Below, piece after piece: positions 37,671 to 48,739 of a DNA stretch of 64,000 nucleotides. The DNA is taken from contig JACGWO010000002.1 in NCBI GenBank assembly GCA_034509735.1, positions 42,797,702 through 42,861,701 of the forward strand, given 5' to 3'. This DNA comes from Sesamum alatum. Its lineage: Eukaryota > Streptophyta > Magnoliopsida > Lamiales > Pedaliaceae. Position numbers and translations under genes: made by a program. Below the pieces are notes generated by a model. The model did no database searches and was not told where the DNA came from. It saw nothing but the letters and a program-made list of their open reading frames with translations. Position 1 is the stretch's first letter, and every line of letters starts with the position of its first letter.

Positions 37671-38075
37671 CTTGTTCAGAATATGAATAGAGGCATTCTT
37701 AAAGTCATTGGTTTTGGGTAAATGCTACTCCACAAGCAACGCTACTCTCCCTGAACGATTGTATGTTTACAAAATTGATACAAAATTATAATCATATCGG
37801 GATGTTCCTGATAACGATCTTTCGATACTCGAGTCAGTAATTGAAGAAAGATTATAAAGAGAGTACGCATAGAAGGGGTAGCAAAAATTAAACCTGATTT
37901 TAGGTACACTCTTAAAGTAAAATACGATCTAAGGATTGGAATGGTTCATACATATTAGGGTTTTCATAAACTTTGAAAGTCTGATTATAGAGAATAGAGA
38001 TATTGATTTTGGACTAGATCTTTAGGTTCGTAAAAACTTTGGTAAGATATTCCCATGTCATGTACATATTATTTA

Positions 38076-38486
38076 AGGTAAATTATGATGACCTCTCTGA
38101 GGTTTGACATAATTACGGATACATCTCGTTGTTTGAAAAATTACAAAATCCCCCTAAAATTTGTAAAGTTTAACAAATAACCCATTTTCATCCATTTTTA
38201 TTGGTAAACTGATCAAAATGTCCTTATGCAAATTGTATTATTTTTTAAAATTTTTAAAATTTTTTTGGACAAAAATGCACATAGAGAGGTTTCTTACGTT
38301 ATTTACATGGAGGAGCAATAATGTAATTTGTCCCGACCATACGATTTAAAAAAAAATCAATGACAAAATAGACCATTTCAGGCCCTTGGTTAAAAATTAT
38401 AAATCTCATGTGGTATTTATAATTTTTGAAACAACGATAGAATATCATAATTATGCCAACCTTAAGGAGGTCATTGTAATTCACCC
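38076..38486. mobile_element. Mutator-like MITE, family A, 411 bp
   Basis: An exact 9 bp target duplication, TATTATTTA, lies at 38067-38075 and 38487-38495. Ends are AGGTAAATTATGATGACC and, inverted, GGGTGAATTACAATGACC. The body aligns along its whole length with the copy at 51989-52390. Confidence 0.92.
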
Positions 38487-38495
38487 TATTATTTA

Positions 38496-40401
38496 TTCTA
38501 GCTCCTCATATTAAATTAGGAATATTAATAAGATTACTTCAAAATGGGTTTAATCGTACTTGAATTAGAATTTCCTATCCGTATTTTCTCGTTTTCTTCC
38601 TCAACCTGCCTTAGTTCTTGTAGGACTTAAAAAATCCTCCTCGATTCGCTTCCAGCTCCTACGATTTTTATCGGGGCGAGTCTCAGATCTGACCAAATTT
38701 ACCTCATATTCATTTCGTTGTCAGTCCTAGTTGTACTTATAGTTTTATAAAAAAAAAATTATATAATTAAATTTAATCTTAAAGAGATGTCGGTATAATT
38801 ACCCAATTAAAAATATGGGGGGAAAATGGAAGGAGTTGGTGGAGATTTGTGATCCGTTGATTCTACAATGGTGTCTGTCTAGTCAATGATCTAATGATAG
38901 AGATGAATTCCATTCCAAAATTGGTTGTGGTGACTTCCAATTTTGTTCTATTTTCCCATACAACAAAATCATTACTAAATGAGGAAGCATTCCACTTCTC
39001 GACACGTGTCGATATCCCGTATGTTTATTTCTAATCAATGAATCTAAATTTTCTCAGACCAAATTCTTTTACCTGTTAATTTAAATTTCTTATTTTTAAG
39101 AAATAAAAAAAACAATTCACTTTTCTTGATATATTTTTATGATTTATTCTAAAATACTATTGCTAAAATTGTGAATTTAATTTGATTTACATACGTGAAT
39201 AAAAAAATCATAAAAGTTCTCTAATTTTTATTACTCCGTAATAATGATAAAAGATTATTTTGAAATAATTTGTTGAAAAAAAGTATTTTAATTCAATTCT
39301 AACAATCTTGCCTGACATGATTTACTCGTATTTTGAAAAAAAATAAAGTATGTGAAGCGACTTGGCAAGTGTATTTATTAGCATTGCATGTGATAGTTAC
39401 AATTGAACGAGAAATATAAGTTCAGTATATTTTAAATCTTATTATTTATGGAATTCTCAAAAAATAGTCACATTACTTGCAAAAAAATTCATTTTCAATC
39501 ATCTTGTCAACTTTTACTAGGAAATTGACGGAAAAAAAAAACACAGAAAAGTAACGTGATCGTTTAACTTTTAAGAATAGAAGGAAACAACCACGTAACT
39601 TGCACGTGATTTTCAGCGTCAATTTTCTAACCAAAGTCGGTAGGATAACTGAAGTGAGAATTTTTTAAAGTTACGAAATAATTCTCAAGAATCTCATAAA
39701 CAATATGACTAAAGTATATTGAACCTAAGTTATGCGACGAAAAATATAATTTTCTCATTACAACTCACAATTATAAAATTCAGTAAAAAAAAAAAAAAAG
39801 AAAGAAAAGATTTGTGCTTTTTGTAGAAGAAGTCGGCTAAGTTTTATTAATGAATTATAATGGTTGCACATGCAAGCAAGGCAAGTTGTGTGTGACATTA
39901 TCATGATAAACCCCCTGAAAGCGTTAAGATAAGGGTAGCAACTTTGGATCTCAATCATCACGATTATTTAAGTAATTGATGAATCACGCTTACTTTCCCC
40001 AACAAAGACCAAAGTGCGGCAGATAACGTAGTTAGTGTCAGTTAGAAAGCGCGATCTTAGTTCATCCTCTCCCCTCCCCTTTCACGTCTTCATCAAACAA
40101 AGTTGCTTCTCCACTATTCCATATTAATGGATATCCACTCTACTAGTGATGCAAACTGTCTATAGTGTGTGTGTGTGTGGAGTCTGAAAGAAATTAACTA
40201 TGTATTGCTTTTGTTATTCTATGCAGACACAGCCATATGTAAAACGTACAATATGATCTGTTTATCCGAAAGTATGGTAAGTTTGTGTAATAATATTGAC
40301 GTTTTTGGGTGTGTGTGTAATTTTTTAAAATACAAGGATGGTTTGTGTGAACGATATTGATGTTTCTGGTTGGTGTATGTGTCATCTTTTAAAAAATATG
40401 G
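38496..40401. other. Intergenic DNA
   Basis: No gene is seen. There is a GT run at 40165-40178. Poly-A tracts near 39530 and 39786 are not linked to a recognised element. Confidence 0.4.
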
Positions 40402-40411
40402 GTTGTTTTGT

Positions 40412-41421
40412 GGGGTTTAATGCAATTTACCCCCTGTGATATTGCAAATGAGCAAATTACCCCCTATGAAAAAAAATTAAAAATTTACCCCTCCCCCTCC
40501 CCGGGGAATTGCTTCATTTTAAAAAATACGGTGTAAATTGCTTCATTTTAAAAAACATAGGGGATAAATTGCTAGGGAAAAATACAAGGACCCCCCTGTG
40601 ATATAGGGAATATTCAAAAAAACCCTTGTGAAAATTAAAGTATCATTTACGCCCCCTGTGTTATAAAACAAAGTTCAAAAAACCCCCTGAGGGCGTGTAA
40701 AAAATGTATTTTTTGGACAATTTTACCCCTCCCTCTCTCCTTATATTACATATAATATATATAATTTAACAAATTTTAAAATAATAAAAATATATATTAA
40801 TAATAAAATATTATTTTATATAAATATATAATAATATTAATATTTTAATATAATATTCGTTTATTATTAAAAAAATTTAAAAAAAATTAAAGAAAAGAGA
40901 GAGAGAGAGCGCAGGCGGCGAAGTGGCGTCGCCGCGCCCTCCTCACCATTAGGCGACGGCGTCGCCCATATGGGGGGCGATGGCGACGACGGCCATCGCC
41001 GTCACCCCGTCTGCGGGGGGTGGGGGGGAGGGGTTGGGGTTTTTTTTTTTAAATAATAATTTTATTTTATAAAGTATAAAATTTTAATTTTATATAATGT
41101 GGATATATTATAATTTATAAATATATTTTAATTAAAATTTATATAATATATTATATAAATATAAAATTTTAAACGTGAGGGGCATTTTAGTCATTGTTCC
41201 TAAAAATATGTGTTTTGGTTGATCAGGGGCCGGTGTGATTCATTGTTTGTAACATAGGGGTGGTTTTTTTATATTAAAATTTTTACAGGGGGATTTTTGA
41301 TATTTTCCCATATCACAGGGGGTCAAAATGAATTTAATTCTAAATTGCTATTTCTTTTTTCATAAGGGGGTTAATTTGCTTATTTACACATATTACAGGG
41401 GAGGTTGCTTGCATTTTTCCC
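40412..41421. mobile_element. Mutator-like MITE, family B, containing a second element
   Basis: Ends are GGGGTTTAATGCAATTTACC and, inverted, GGGAAAAATGCAAGCAACC. Flanking words GTTGTTTTGT (40402-40411) and GTAGTTATGT (41422-41431) match at 8 of 10 positions. Internal blocks GATATTGCAAATGAGCAAATTAC match the family B copy at 31346. The element at 40575-41340 sits inside it. Confidence 0.8.
40575..41340. mobile_element. Mutator-like element, family C, 766 bp, with GC-palindrome core
   Basis: An exact 10 bp target duplication, TAAATTGCTA, lies at 40565-40574 and 41341-41350. Arms begin GGGAAAAATACAAGGACCCC and pair with CCCTGTGATAT words at the right. AT-rich flanks enclose a core at about 40908-41040, dense in CG dinucleotides with GGCGACGGCGTCGCC. 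The same core motif occurs in the element at 58631. Confidence 0.92.
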
Positions 41422-41850
41422 GTAGTTATGTAAATAGACCAGTTGTAGATGTATTTATATCTTATTTTTATTTGTTACGGAGAAAGAAAAAAAAAACGTT
41501 GACTTCATTTCATCTAATTTAATATAAGAATCTAAAAGAATATAGTATGAATTCGAGTTGGATCGAGCGTCTGTCTGTAGTGTTAGAAATTATAACGTAA
41601 TGACAACAGTACAAGTTAAACATTTAAATTATATAATAGTTCAAGTGTCATGTTTTAATTGTAGTTCCGTCTCGAGAGTAATTGTTGCCACACTGGACAA
41701 TAGTCCCCTCCCCAACATCTCCTCAATAGAACTGAACCAGACTCTGAGTTCGATTATGGGATCGAGCACTTAGTGTTACGACAAAAAATATGCACAATAT
41801 TGCAATATAGATTTTTAAATCATATATATAGTAGTCTAAGTGCTAAGAAA

Positions 41851-42343
41851 CTATAGCCACGGCCGATAAGGCCTAGTTCAGTTGACGAAACTGAGGTTCC
41901 CATGATTTTAGAGGTCATGCTTTCGAACTCCTGCGTTAGATGATATTGCTACTGTATAGTAGGTATTATTTGTAACTGTAATAATTAGGTGTTATTTTAT
42001 AAAATATTGTTGATATAATTGTTGTAATTATCTCCGTTCGATATGAATATTCGACATGACTGATTGTAATCACTTTACTTCAATTAATAAAATTCATTAT
42101 TTCCAAATTTTTTTAAAAAAAAAAAAAAAAAAAACTATGGCCACGGGAGCAATTGCTCTAGCACAGTAGGTCAAATTGTTTAGTATTTAATTAACCAATT
42201 TTTTTATATTGGTATTCTTGAATATTTACCATTATGGCCGTTTAAAATAAAAATAGAATGAATCAAAAGGGTAAATTGAGGCATTCAAAAATTGGTACGA
42301 AAAAAAAAATTGTTCTTTTTTTTTTTTTTTATAATAGTATAGA
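41851..42343 (-). mobile_element. Helitron interrupted by a SINE
   Basis: Minus strand: starts TCTATACTATTATAAAAAA at 42343 after an A, and ends GTGGCTATAG at 41851 before a T. A palindrome, GAGCAATTGCTC, near 42147-42158 serves as the 3' hairpin region. The SINE at 41863-42132 has split the last bases of the element. Confidence 0.6.
41863..42132 (+). mobile_element. tRNA-derived SINE with target duplication
   Basis: The head carries a box A, TAGTTCAGTTG (41874-41884), and a box-B-like TTTCGAACTCC near 41931. A unique body follows, then a poly-A tail of about 18 bases. The flanking words AACTATAGCCACGG (41849-41862) and AACTATGGCCACGG (42133-42146) differ at one of 14 positions and are the target duplication. 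Confidence 0.85.
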
Positions 42344-42697
42344 TGATTAATTAATTCGGGACTATGGTTTTCTTGTATGTATTTCATAGTACATTATTCA
42401 ATTATTTTTGACCACCTAGTTGGTAAACATCCATTAAGATGAAGCAATTTGGTCACGTACCCAACAAGAATTGGACTAGTATCAACAACCACTGTACCTT
42501 TTTTCTTATGACATATTTTATTTTCATGTAGTGGTGAAAGGATTCACTATATCTATATGTGCCTCTTCAAGGGATTAATTATTAATTTCCGAGGTAATTT
42601 TTTTGTAAAAGGGTCAACCGAAAGTGAAAAATGTCTTGTCCACTCCTCTTACTAATGAAACTTCGATCATCACTTATACAGCTTGTCTCCAAAATAA

Positions 42698-42818
42698 ATT
42701 ATAACGAGCTCTTTTGAGGTTTGACATAATTAGAAATACTATTTTATTGTATGAAAATTTATGAATATTCTCCTGATATTTGATGAAATTATGTAATTCT
42801 TTTTTGGAGGTTTGATAC
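42698..42818. repeat. Mutator-like MITE left arm, family A
   Basis: Contains ATAAATTATAACGAGCTC, TGAGGTTTGACATAATTA and a diverged TTTATGAATATTCTCCTGA block, matching the left arms of the elements at 38076 and 51989. It is cut off by the hAT-like element starting at 42819. Confidence 0.55.
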
Positions 42819-43432
42819 TAGGGATGGCAATGAGTCCGAGTTGGACTCGAACTCGGACGCGGATCCATCCCGATTGGGGCGGGTTTTGATGTCTTAAACG
42901 GGTCTCGAGGCGGGTCCTGGTCTTGATGATTTGGACCTGCACCCGTCCTGATTACTATTATGTTTTATATTTTTTTATGTTATTTATATATACTTATATA
43001 AAATATATTTGAATATATATAAAAATATGTATAATTTTTTTATATACTTATATATAATACATAAACTTAATAGTTTTATAAATTAAAATAATGATATAAA
43101 TAATTTATAAATATTTTAATGTTTTTATAAGTAGCACATATTTTAATATTTTTAATATTTCAATGCTAGAACATACACATATAGATTTACAGAAAGTATA
43201 TTAGCTTTTCAATAATATTATTAATGTTTCATATTTATATTTTATAAAGTTATGGTAGTATCATTTTTAATTTTTTTTAATATTTTAAAAATATTAACTG
43301 GGTCTATCGAGTCCACCGAGTCCAATTCGACGAGTCCAGGGCAGGTCCGAGTCGGGGTCCAGACTTTCCTTGACGGGGCGGGTCTCGGGTTTTGGTAAAT
43401 CCCGTACCAGATCTGCCCCGTTGTCATCCCTA
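42819..43432. mobile_element. hAT-like non-autonomous element, 614 bp
   Basis: Terminal words are TAGGGATGGCAA on the left and, inverted, TAGGGATGACAA on the right, followed by GC-rich subterminal repeats of the CGAGTC/GGGCGGG type and an AT-rich centre. The AGGGATGGCAA end is common in plant hAT MITEs. Flanking 8-mers TTTGATAC and TTTAAAAG match only partly. Confidence 0.6.
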
Positions 43433-44250
43433 TTTAAAAGTGGACACTTTACTTTTCATGTATATTTTTTTAAAACTAAAAAATTGTAAAAACATATTGA
43501 AAAACTCCACTTATTCCATACAAAATTTTCTGATATTTTTTAAAATTATAATTTATGATCGACAAAAGCATTTTGGTGAATTCACCATAAAAAATGGATT
43601 GAAACCTAATAATAATTAAAAAAATTATTGAAATAAAAATACAGAAACAACATACGATATTTTTATTAATGAATAAGATGGAATAGAGTGGATTGATCCA
43701 TGAACGAGGAAAGAACAGGTAGCAAAGCACGATTTTATAGGAAAATGTGGGAAGATCGACACGATAGCCCACTAAAAAAAAAAAGGCAATAATATTATTG
43801 ATGGAATGAGAGAAGATTGATCATCAGCTAAAACCCTAAAATCACATCATGATCAAGTAGTGAAAGGACCAGTTATCGACTAGGAACGCACATATTTTAT
43901 GTTTCAAGAATATTCAATCTCATCACTTAGATTGATCATGATCATGATCAGGTAGCATTACGTATAGGGTCAGCAAATTTGTCAATTTTGGGTTGGATTT
44001 TCTAGTTGGGGTTTATGGAAGTTTTTGGGTAGTTTTTGTAAAGGTTTGCTTTTGTTCTTTTTTTTTAAAAAAAAAAAAAAGAAGAAGAAGAAGAAGAAGA
44101 TTGACTTTTAGAAATTATTGTTTGATATTTATAAAATTGGTTTTAAATCTCATAAGAAATCTTGGAGACATAATATACGTGATATGATTGATGATGGGAT
44201 ATTATAAGATTTGTGTACTAATTGATTATGGTGTATTAACGATATGTGTG
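43433..44250. other. Intergenic DNA
   Basis: No gene. Contains an A run followed by GAA triplets at about 44065-44100. Confidence 0.4.
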
Positions 44251-44566
44251 TTGTGTGATATTGGAAAGAAAAAAAAATAGAGGTATTATGATTGAGGTGA
44301 TAATAGTCGGCAAAAACTATTGAGTGATTCACTGCAACTTGGATAAGCAGGGCCCTAAGAAAATAATTTACGATTCTTTTTAAATTGGTTACAATTTACA
44401 TTACATACGAGCTATGTGTTGTGTGATATTGGAAAAAAAAAGAGATGTTATGATTGAAGTGATAATAACTGACAAAAGTCATTGAGTGATGCACTTCAAC
44501 TTAGATAAGTAAGGGCCCTACGAAAATAATTTACGATTCTTTTTAAATTGGTTATAATTTACATTA
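44251..44566. repeat. Tandem duplication with a period of about 168 bp
   Basis: The first copy starts TTGTGTGATATTGG at 44251 and the second at 44419. Both contain GATTGA(G/A)GTGATAATA, AGGGCCCTA and AATAATTTACGATTC. Copies differ by point changes and small indels, so the event is not recent. Confidence 0.85.
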
Positions 44567-44579
44567 TGAATTTCAATGA

Positions 44580-44726
44580 TCAACAATTATACGTCACTTA
44601 CCAATATCAAATATGTATAATTAACCAACAACTATTATTAAAGTAGACCAATACCCTATTAGGACTCGAACCCAAGATCTCCTGATTATGCGACTTCAAT
44701 GTCGTCAACTAAACCAGACCCTCAAT
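44580..44726 (-). mobile_element. SINE-like element, tRNA-derived
   Basis: Minus strand: a box-A-like TGGTTTAGTTGACG near 44703-44716, and box B GGGTTCGAGTCC near 44663-44674 with tRNA-like spacing. A short AT-rich body follows. It is related in plan to the SINE at 41863 but not the same family. Confidence 0.55.
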
Positions 44727-45044
44727 GACAATTAATATATAATTCTCATACTCTCGGAAAAAACAGAAAAGCTAAAAGAAAATACTTCAAACCCGACATA
44801 CTACTTGAGCTGAATTTGGTTTTTGCTAGTAATTTTGATATGATTTTTTATATTTTTGTTAGTATTCTTTGTATGATCTAATCCTGATACCATATTAAAT
44901 GATCATCTCATTTAAAACTTTAAAATGTGAGAAATAAAATCATTTAATATCTACTATCGATAGGGTTTACCTTGAACTAGTCTATTTATGTCCAAACCCT
45001 CCAATTTGAAAATCTTAATTAGTTTGGTGGAAGTTTATATAATA

Positions 45045-45348
45045 ATAGTAATTTGTGGCATACCCTATTTGTGTGCCACACACACTTTCTATAATATTAT
45101 TTAAATAAATATTTATATATATTTATTATTTAATAAAGTATATACAAAATAATTAGTTCATATTTACTTTATAAAAAATGATGACAAAGAAAAGGATGAA
45201 TGAAAATTAAAAAAAATATATATAACTATTAAAAGATAATGAGGAGTGGGAAATTAGATGAGAAAATAAAAAATAAATTAAATGTCAAAAACAGATCAAA
45301 ATTGAGAGAGACACCAAAGAAGTGCTCTCCCTTAATATATAGTATAGA
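45045..45348 (-). mobile_element. Non-autonomous Helitron, second subfamily
   Basis: Minus strand: starts TCTATACTATATATTAAGGG at 45348 after an A and ends ACAAATTACTAT near 45045. A subterminal hairpin, GGCACAC...GTATGCC, precedes it. It aligns along its whole length with 32412-32687. Confidence 0.75.
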
Positions 45349-46482
45349 TAGATTATGGAACGTTGTAAGAATGTTGTGTCTTTTCTGTGCGTGTATGGAG
45401 GTCTCGTTTATGATAAAATTGCACGCACTTTACACTCTAGTAAAACTAGAAAAATTATATGAATTTACAATTTTATTAACATATATAAATCCGGGGGAAA
45501 GAGTTTCTTATCAAGTAAATCCTTCCTAAAATTTAAAATATTTTTTTATATACCCACACTTCAATTATCTTTACAAGCACTTTCCCAAAAATAAAATCTT
45601 ATACTAGTATTTCCCTAGCTAAAAAGATATTATTAATATTTCACAGCATAGATGTTTAACAATATTCTATTATTTTAGGATACATTACAACGAATCTTCC
45701 TAAGGTTTGATTTAATTACACAAACACCTCTTTATTCTTTTATAAAATTACAGTCACACCTCCTAAAGAGATATTAGTGTAATATATCATTTATTTTCTG
45801 TAAAATTATAAATACACCCTTTAATAGAGCGCTTGTACGTATAAAATTTTATTAGTGAACGAGGGATTTACTTATATTTATACATGAACATGACATATGG
45901 ACTTGAAAAAAGTATATGATGAAGTCAGCTTCACCATCTGATTCTAATGTCCACAGCGTATCACCAAAATCTTATCTCGTATTAAAGATGATTGTGTGAT
46001 AACGTTGTTAAGTCACAACAATTAGGCCAAATAATTAAACATTAATAACTAAAAAAATGCTTAATTAATAAACATTTAATTTAATAATGCAGGAGATAAC
46101 AAGTGTGTAGGGACACCCCCACACTTCCACCAAAATTAGATTTTTGTACAACTTGGTAACATTAACATTACCACACCCCCACTACAATCTAGGACTCTAG
46201 GAGTGGCCGCCACGTGGCGGCTTCCTAACTCCCATTACATAATCTCAGGAAGCGACAAATATTTTTTCGTATTTACATATTGCCCCCATCATTTTTGTAA
46301 AATCTCAATTCGTGCCCCTATATTAGGCTTTAATTTCTCAATGCTTCTCTTAATTAATCCACGTACCTCATGAAAATTAATGATCGAGCCCAAGTTAAAC
46401 AAGCTATTTATTTATCGCATTTTCCAGAATTTCGACTCTCGTCCATCGAATTTAATATTGATCGCTTAAATTTGTTATATTT
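45349..46482. other. Intergenic DNA with a family A MITE fragment and a G-box palindrome
   Basis: 45680-45860 carries worn family A blocks (TACATTACAACGAATC, GGTTTGATTTAATTACAC). A perfect 16 bp palindrome lies at 46206-46221. No gene is supported. Confidence 0.45.
46206..46221. promoter_or_regulatory. Perfect palindrome centred on a G-box
   Basis: GCCGCCACGTGGCGGC is its own reverse complement and contains CACGTG, the core bound by plant bHLH and bZIP factors. No gene start is near, so a regulatory role is only a possibility. Confidence 0.35.
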
Positions 46483-46935
46483 AACATTGAAAAATCAAAA
46501 AAAAAATCAATGTTGATGTGGGGAAAAACGAGGCACTCACGTATTAATGGCCCCACTTGAAACACGACATTAGGAAAATACGCAGCCTCGATCTCATAGA
46601 GAGTGATACCATGTAGAGAAGGAGCGCAACAAGTGGCTCAAGTGGAAGGCCTCGTATTTGTGAGGTGCATGCATTTGATAAAGCCTCGTACTCCTAGAGA
46701 TACGTGCATTCGAGGGAATCGCTGACAGAAGATCTCTTCAAGTGGTTCAAGTGGGAGGCCTCGTATTTGTGAGATGCATCCATCCGAGGAAGCCTTGTAC
46801 TCCTTCATCCGAGGGAATCAATTGACTTGACAGAAGATCTCATCAAGTGACCCAAGTGGGAAGCCTCGTACAGTATAAATTTCACCTTTTGTCTTTTTCT
46901 ATAAATACCCCTTATTACTAAATGGAAAACCAGCT
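46483..46935 (+). mobile_element. LTR-like relic with internal tandem repeats
   Basis: This island of balanced composition contains about 2.2 tandem units of 105-109 bp. It ends with CTATAAATACC at about 46909-46919, which looks like the TATA box of an LTR. No primer-binding site, second LTR or coding region was found. Confidence 0.4.
46630..46870 (+). repeat. 105-109 bp tandem repeat, two units and a partial one
   Basis: Units start at 46630, 46739 and 46844 with CAAGTGG(C/T)TCAAGTGG or CAAGTGACCCAAGTGG, then GGCCTCGTA. The first two share GAGGGAATC and GACAGAAGATCTC near their ends. Confidence 0.85.
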
Positions 46936-47596
46936 ACTCACACTTCCTATCATTGAGTTAAAAGTTTTTACCACATCAAATGTGATATGCGATTTGATTG
47001 GTGCCCTATTGCACAAAAGAAGATTAAGAGACTTACAAACACCAAAGCTTCTCCCCAGCGAGGCCCTTAATAGGACAAAAACATGCAACACCTCTCTACG
47101 GAATTAAAGTCAAAATGAACAATACCTTGCTACGAAACACTAGGTTAATACCTTATTTTTTGTGAGACGTTTTTTCAGAAGACTCATACGAAATCAGACC
47201 AGATAATACCGTGCATCACGAAACACCAATCAAATCACAAATGACTGCCGGAACTGAATATCACTTATGGAGAGAATATATGGTAATTAAAGTCCAAATG
47301 AACATTTTGGAGTCTAAAGTAGGCGGCCACACGTGAATTATTATATTATTATGAGAAATTCTTGGGACATGCTAAGATTCTGGTAATTTCTCTACGTGGA
47401 AAATTCTTGAAGGCAGAATTAGTTCCAGATTCCATTTTAAGGCCTCAAAATTCGCGGCTGTGTCGACATTGAAATTCATGTCTATTCCCCCTTCACTTGT
47501 TATGTGCTAGAGAATCTGTGCCCAACTTTGACCAAGTTACAAACAAAAAAAAAGAACACTGAGAATAAAGAGATAAGATGTGTACCGATAATCTTT
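46936..47596. other. Intergenic DNA
   Basis: No gene is supported. The open frame at 46922-47107 has no family resemblance. Confidence 0.4.
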
Positions 47597-47880
47597 TGCT
47601 CGAATGATAAGGTTGAGGTTCCACAACTAAGAGGTCGTGGATTCGAGTACTACGAATACAGGGTGTTGTTTAGCTTATATGATGTTTGTATTATTTATTT
47701 GGTTGTTTTAATATTGGTGTTGGTAGATCTAGAGATGTTATATCGTGGACTGGATAGCAGTTGTTTGTTTTAGAAACATAACTGTATTTTCAAATTAATA
47801 GTTAATCGTTCATGTTATTTGCTTTAGAAATATTATTATATTTTTAAATTAATAATTCATTGCTAATTATTAAAAAATAA
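47597..47880 (+). mobile_element. SINE-like element related to the one at 41863
   Basis: It shares GAGGTTCC...AGAGGTC with the SINE head at 41893-41926, then has a box-B-like GGATTCGAGTAC at 47639-47650. The tail is AT-rich. Box A is weak, and no target duplication was found. Confidence 0.5.
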
Positions 47881-48188
47881 ATAAATAAGATGTGCGTAAT
47901 TTGGATGTGTGCGTTTATTTAAAAAAAAAAAGGAGATAGATAAGGGGAAGGCAGTTTATATTCACAGCATATTTTAGGTGACAAGAAGTCTTAGATTCAC
48001 TAGTATTATGCTGCATGAATAATTCCTCAAGATGGATTAATTTAAAGCCGGAAAATCAACAGGGTTGACTAATGATCTTGATGCCTAAGAAGATAATATT
48101 TTACTTTTCTAGGTTATTATTTTTTCTATTTTTTGGTTTTTTCCTATTAAATAAAAGATATATTTTGTCATATAATGAGACGTATAAA

Positions 48189-48736
48189 CACTAGAAAAAT
48201 TTTAATATTTAATTATGGCTAATCACTAAAAGAAAATGACTAAATAGCTATGAAAAAATTCAATGCTAAAATCAGTGTCAAACTAATTAGCAAGTAAAAT
48301 ATTCGTTGTTAATCTATATTACTCTATATATTTTAAATAATTCGTTAGTAGTACATTTTTTTTACTAAATGTATTAGCAAGTAAATTTATTGTATTAAAT
48401 GATATAATTAGCAACGAGAGTTTTACTTGGTAATTAGCTTAACGCTAATTTTTTTTCGTGCTATTGAGTTATTTTCTTGTAGTGAATTGCCATGGTTAAA
48501 ATTAATGACCGTGGTAAATACTTATTCACTATGGCCACGCAACGGTTGTTGGCTGTGGTTTTTGCGAGTGTGGTTAAAATATTTTTCATGGCTAAAAACT
48601 ATGACTTATAGTTATGGAAAAATAAATTTTCATAATGGATAATTTAGATTTTTGCAATCGTTTTTTTTTTTTAACCATGATTAATAATAATATTTACCAT
48701 GATTTTAGTCCATAGTCATTAATAAAATTTTTAGTG
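48189..48736. mobile_element. CACTA-like non-autonomous element with a nested one
   Basis: Starts CACTAGAAAAATTTTAAT and ends, inverted, CACTAAAAATTTTATTAATG. Inner blocks ATGGCTAAT and CCATGGTTAAAA, and similar ones, recur as subterminal repeats. Flanking triplets are AAA and AAC. A second element lies at 48234-48484. Confidence 0.7.
48234..48484. mobile_element. CACTA-like MITE, 251 bp, nested
   Basis: The ends CACTAAAAGAAAATGACT and, inverted, CACTACAAGAAAATAACT are inverted repeats. Exact 3 bp target duplication AAT at 48231-48233 and 48485-48487, as expected for CACTA elements. No coding content. Confidence 0.88.
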
Positions 48737-48739
48737 AAC

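Noticed and set aside
41863..41945. Possible tRNA gene
   Set aside because: Box A and a box-B-like motif are present, but no cloverleaf or acceptor stem could be drawn, and the unit continues into a SINE body with a poly-A tail.
44060..44102. A run followed by GAA triplets as a SINE or retrogene tail
   Set aside because: No body or target duplication can be linked to it.
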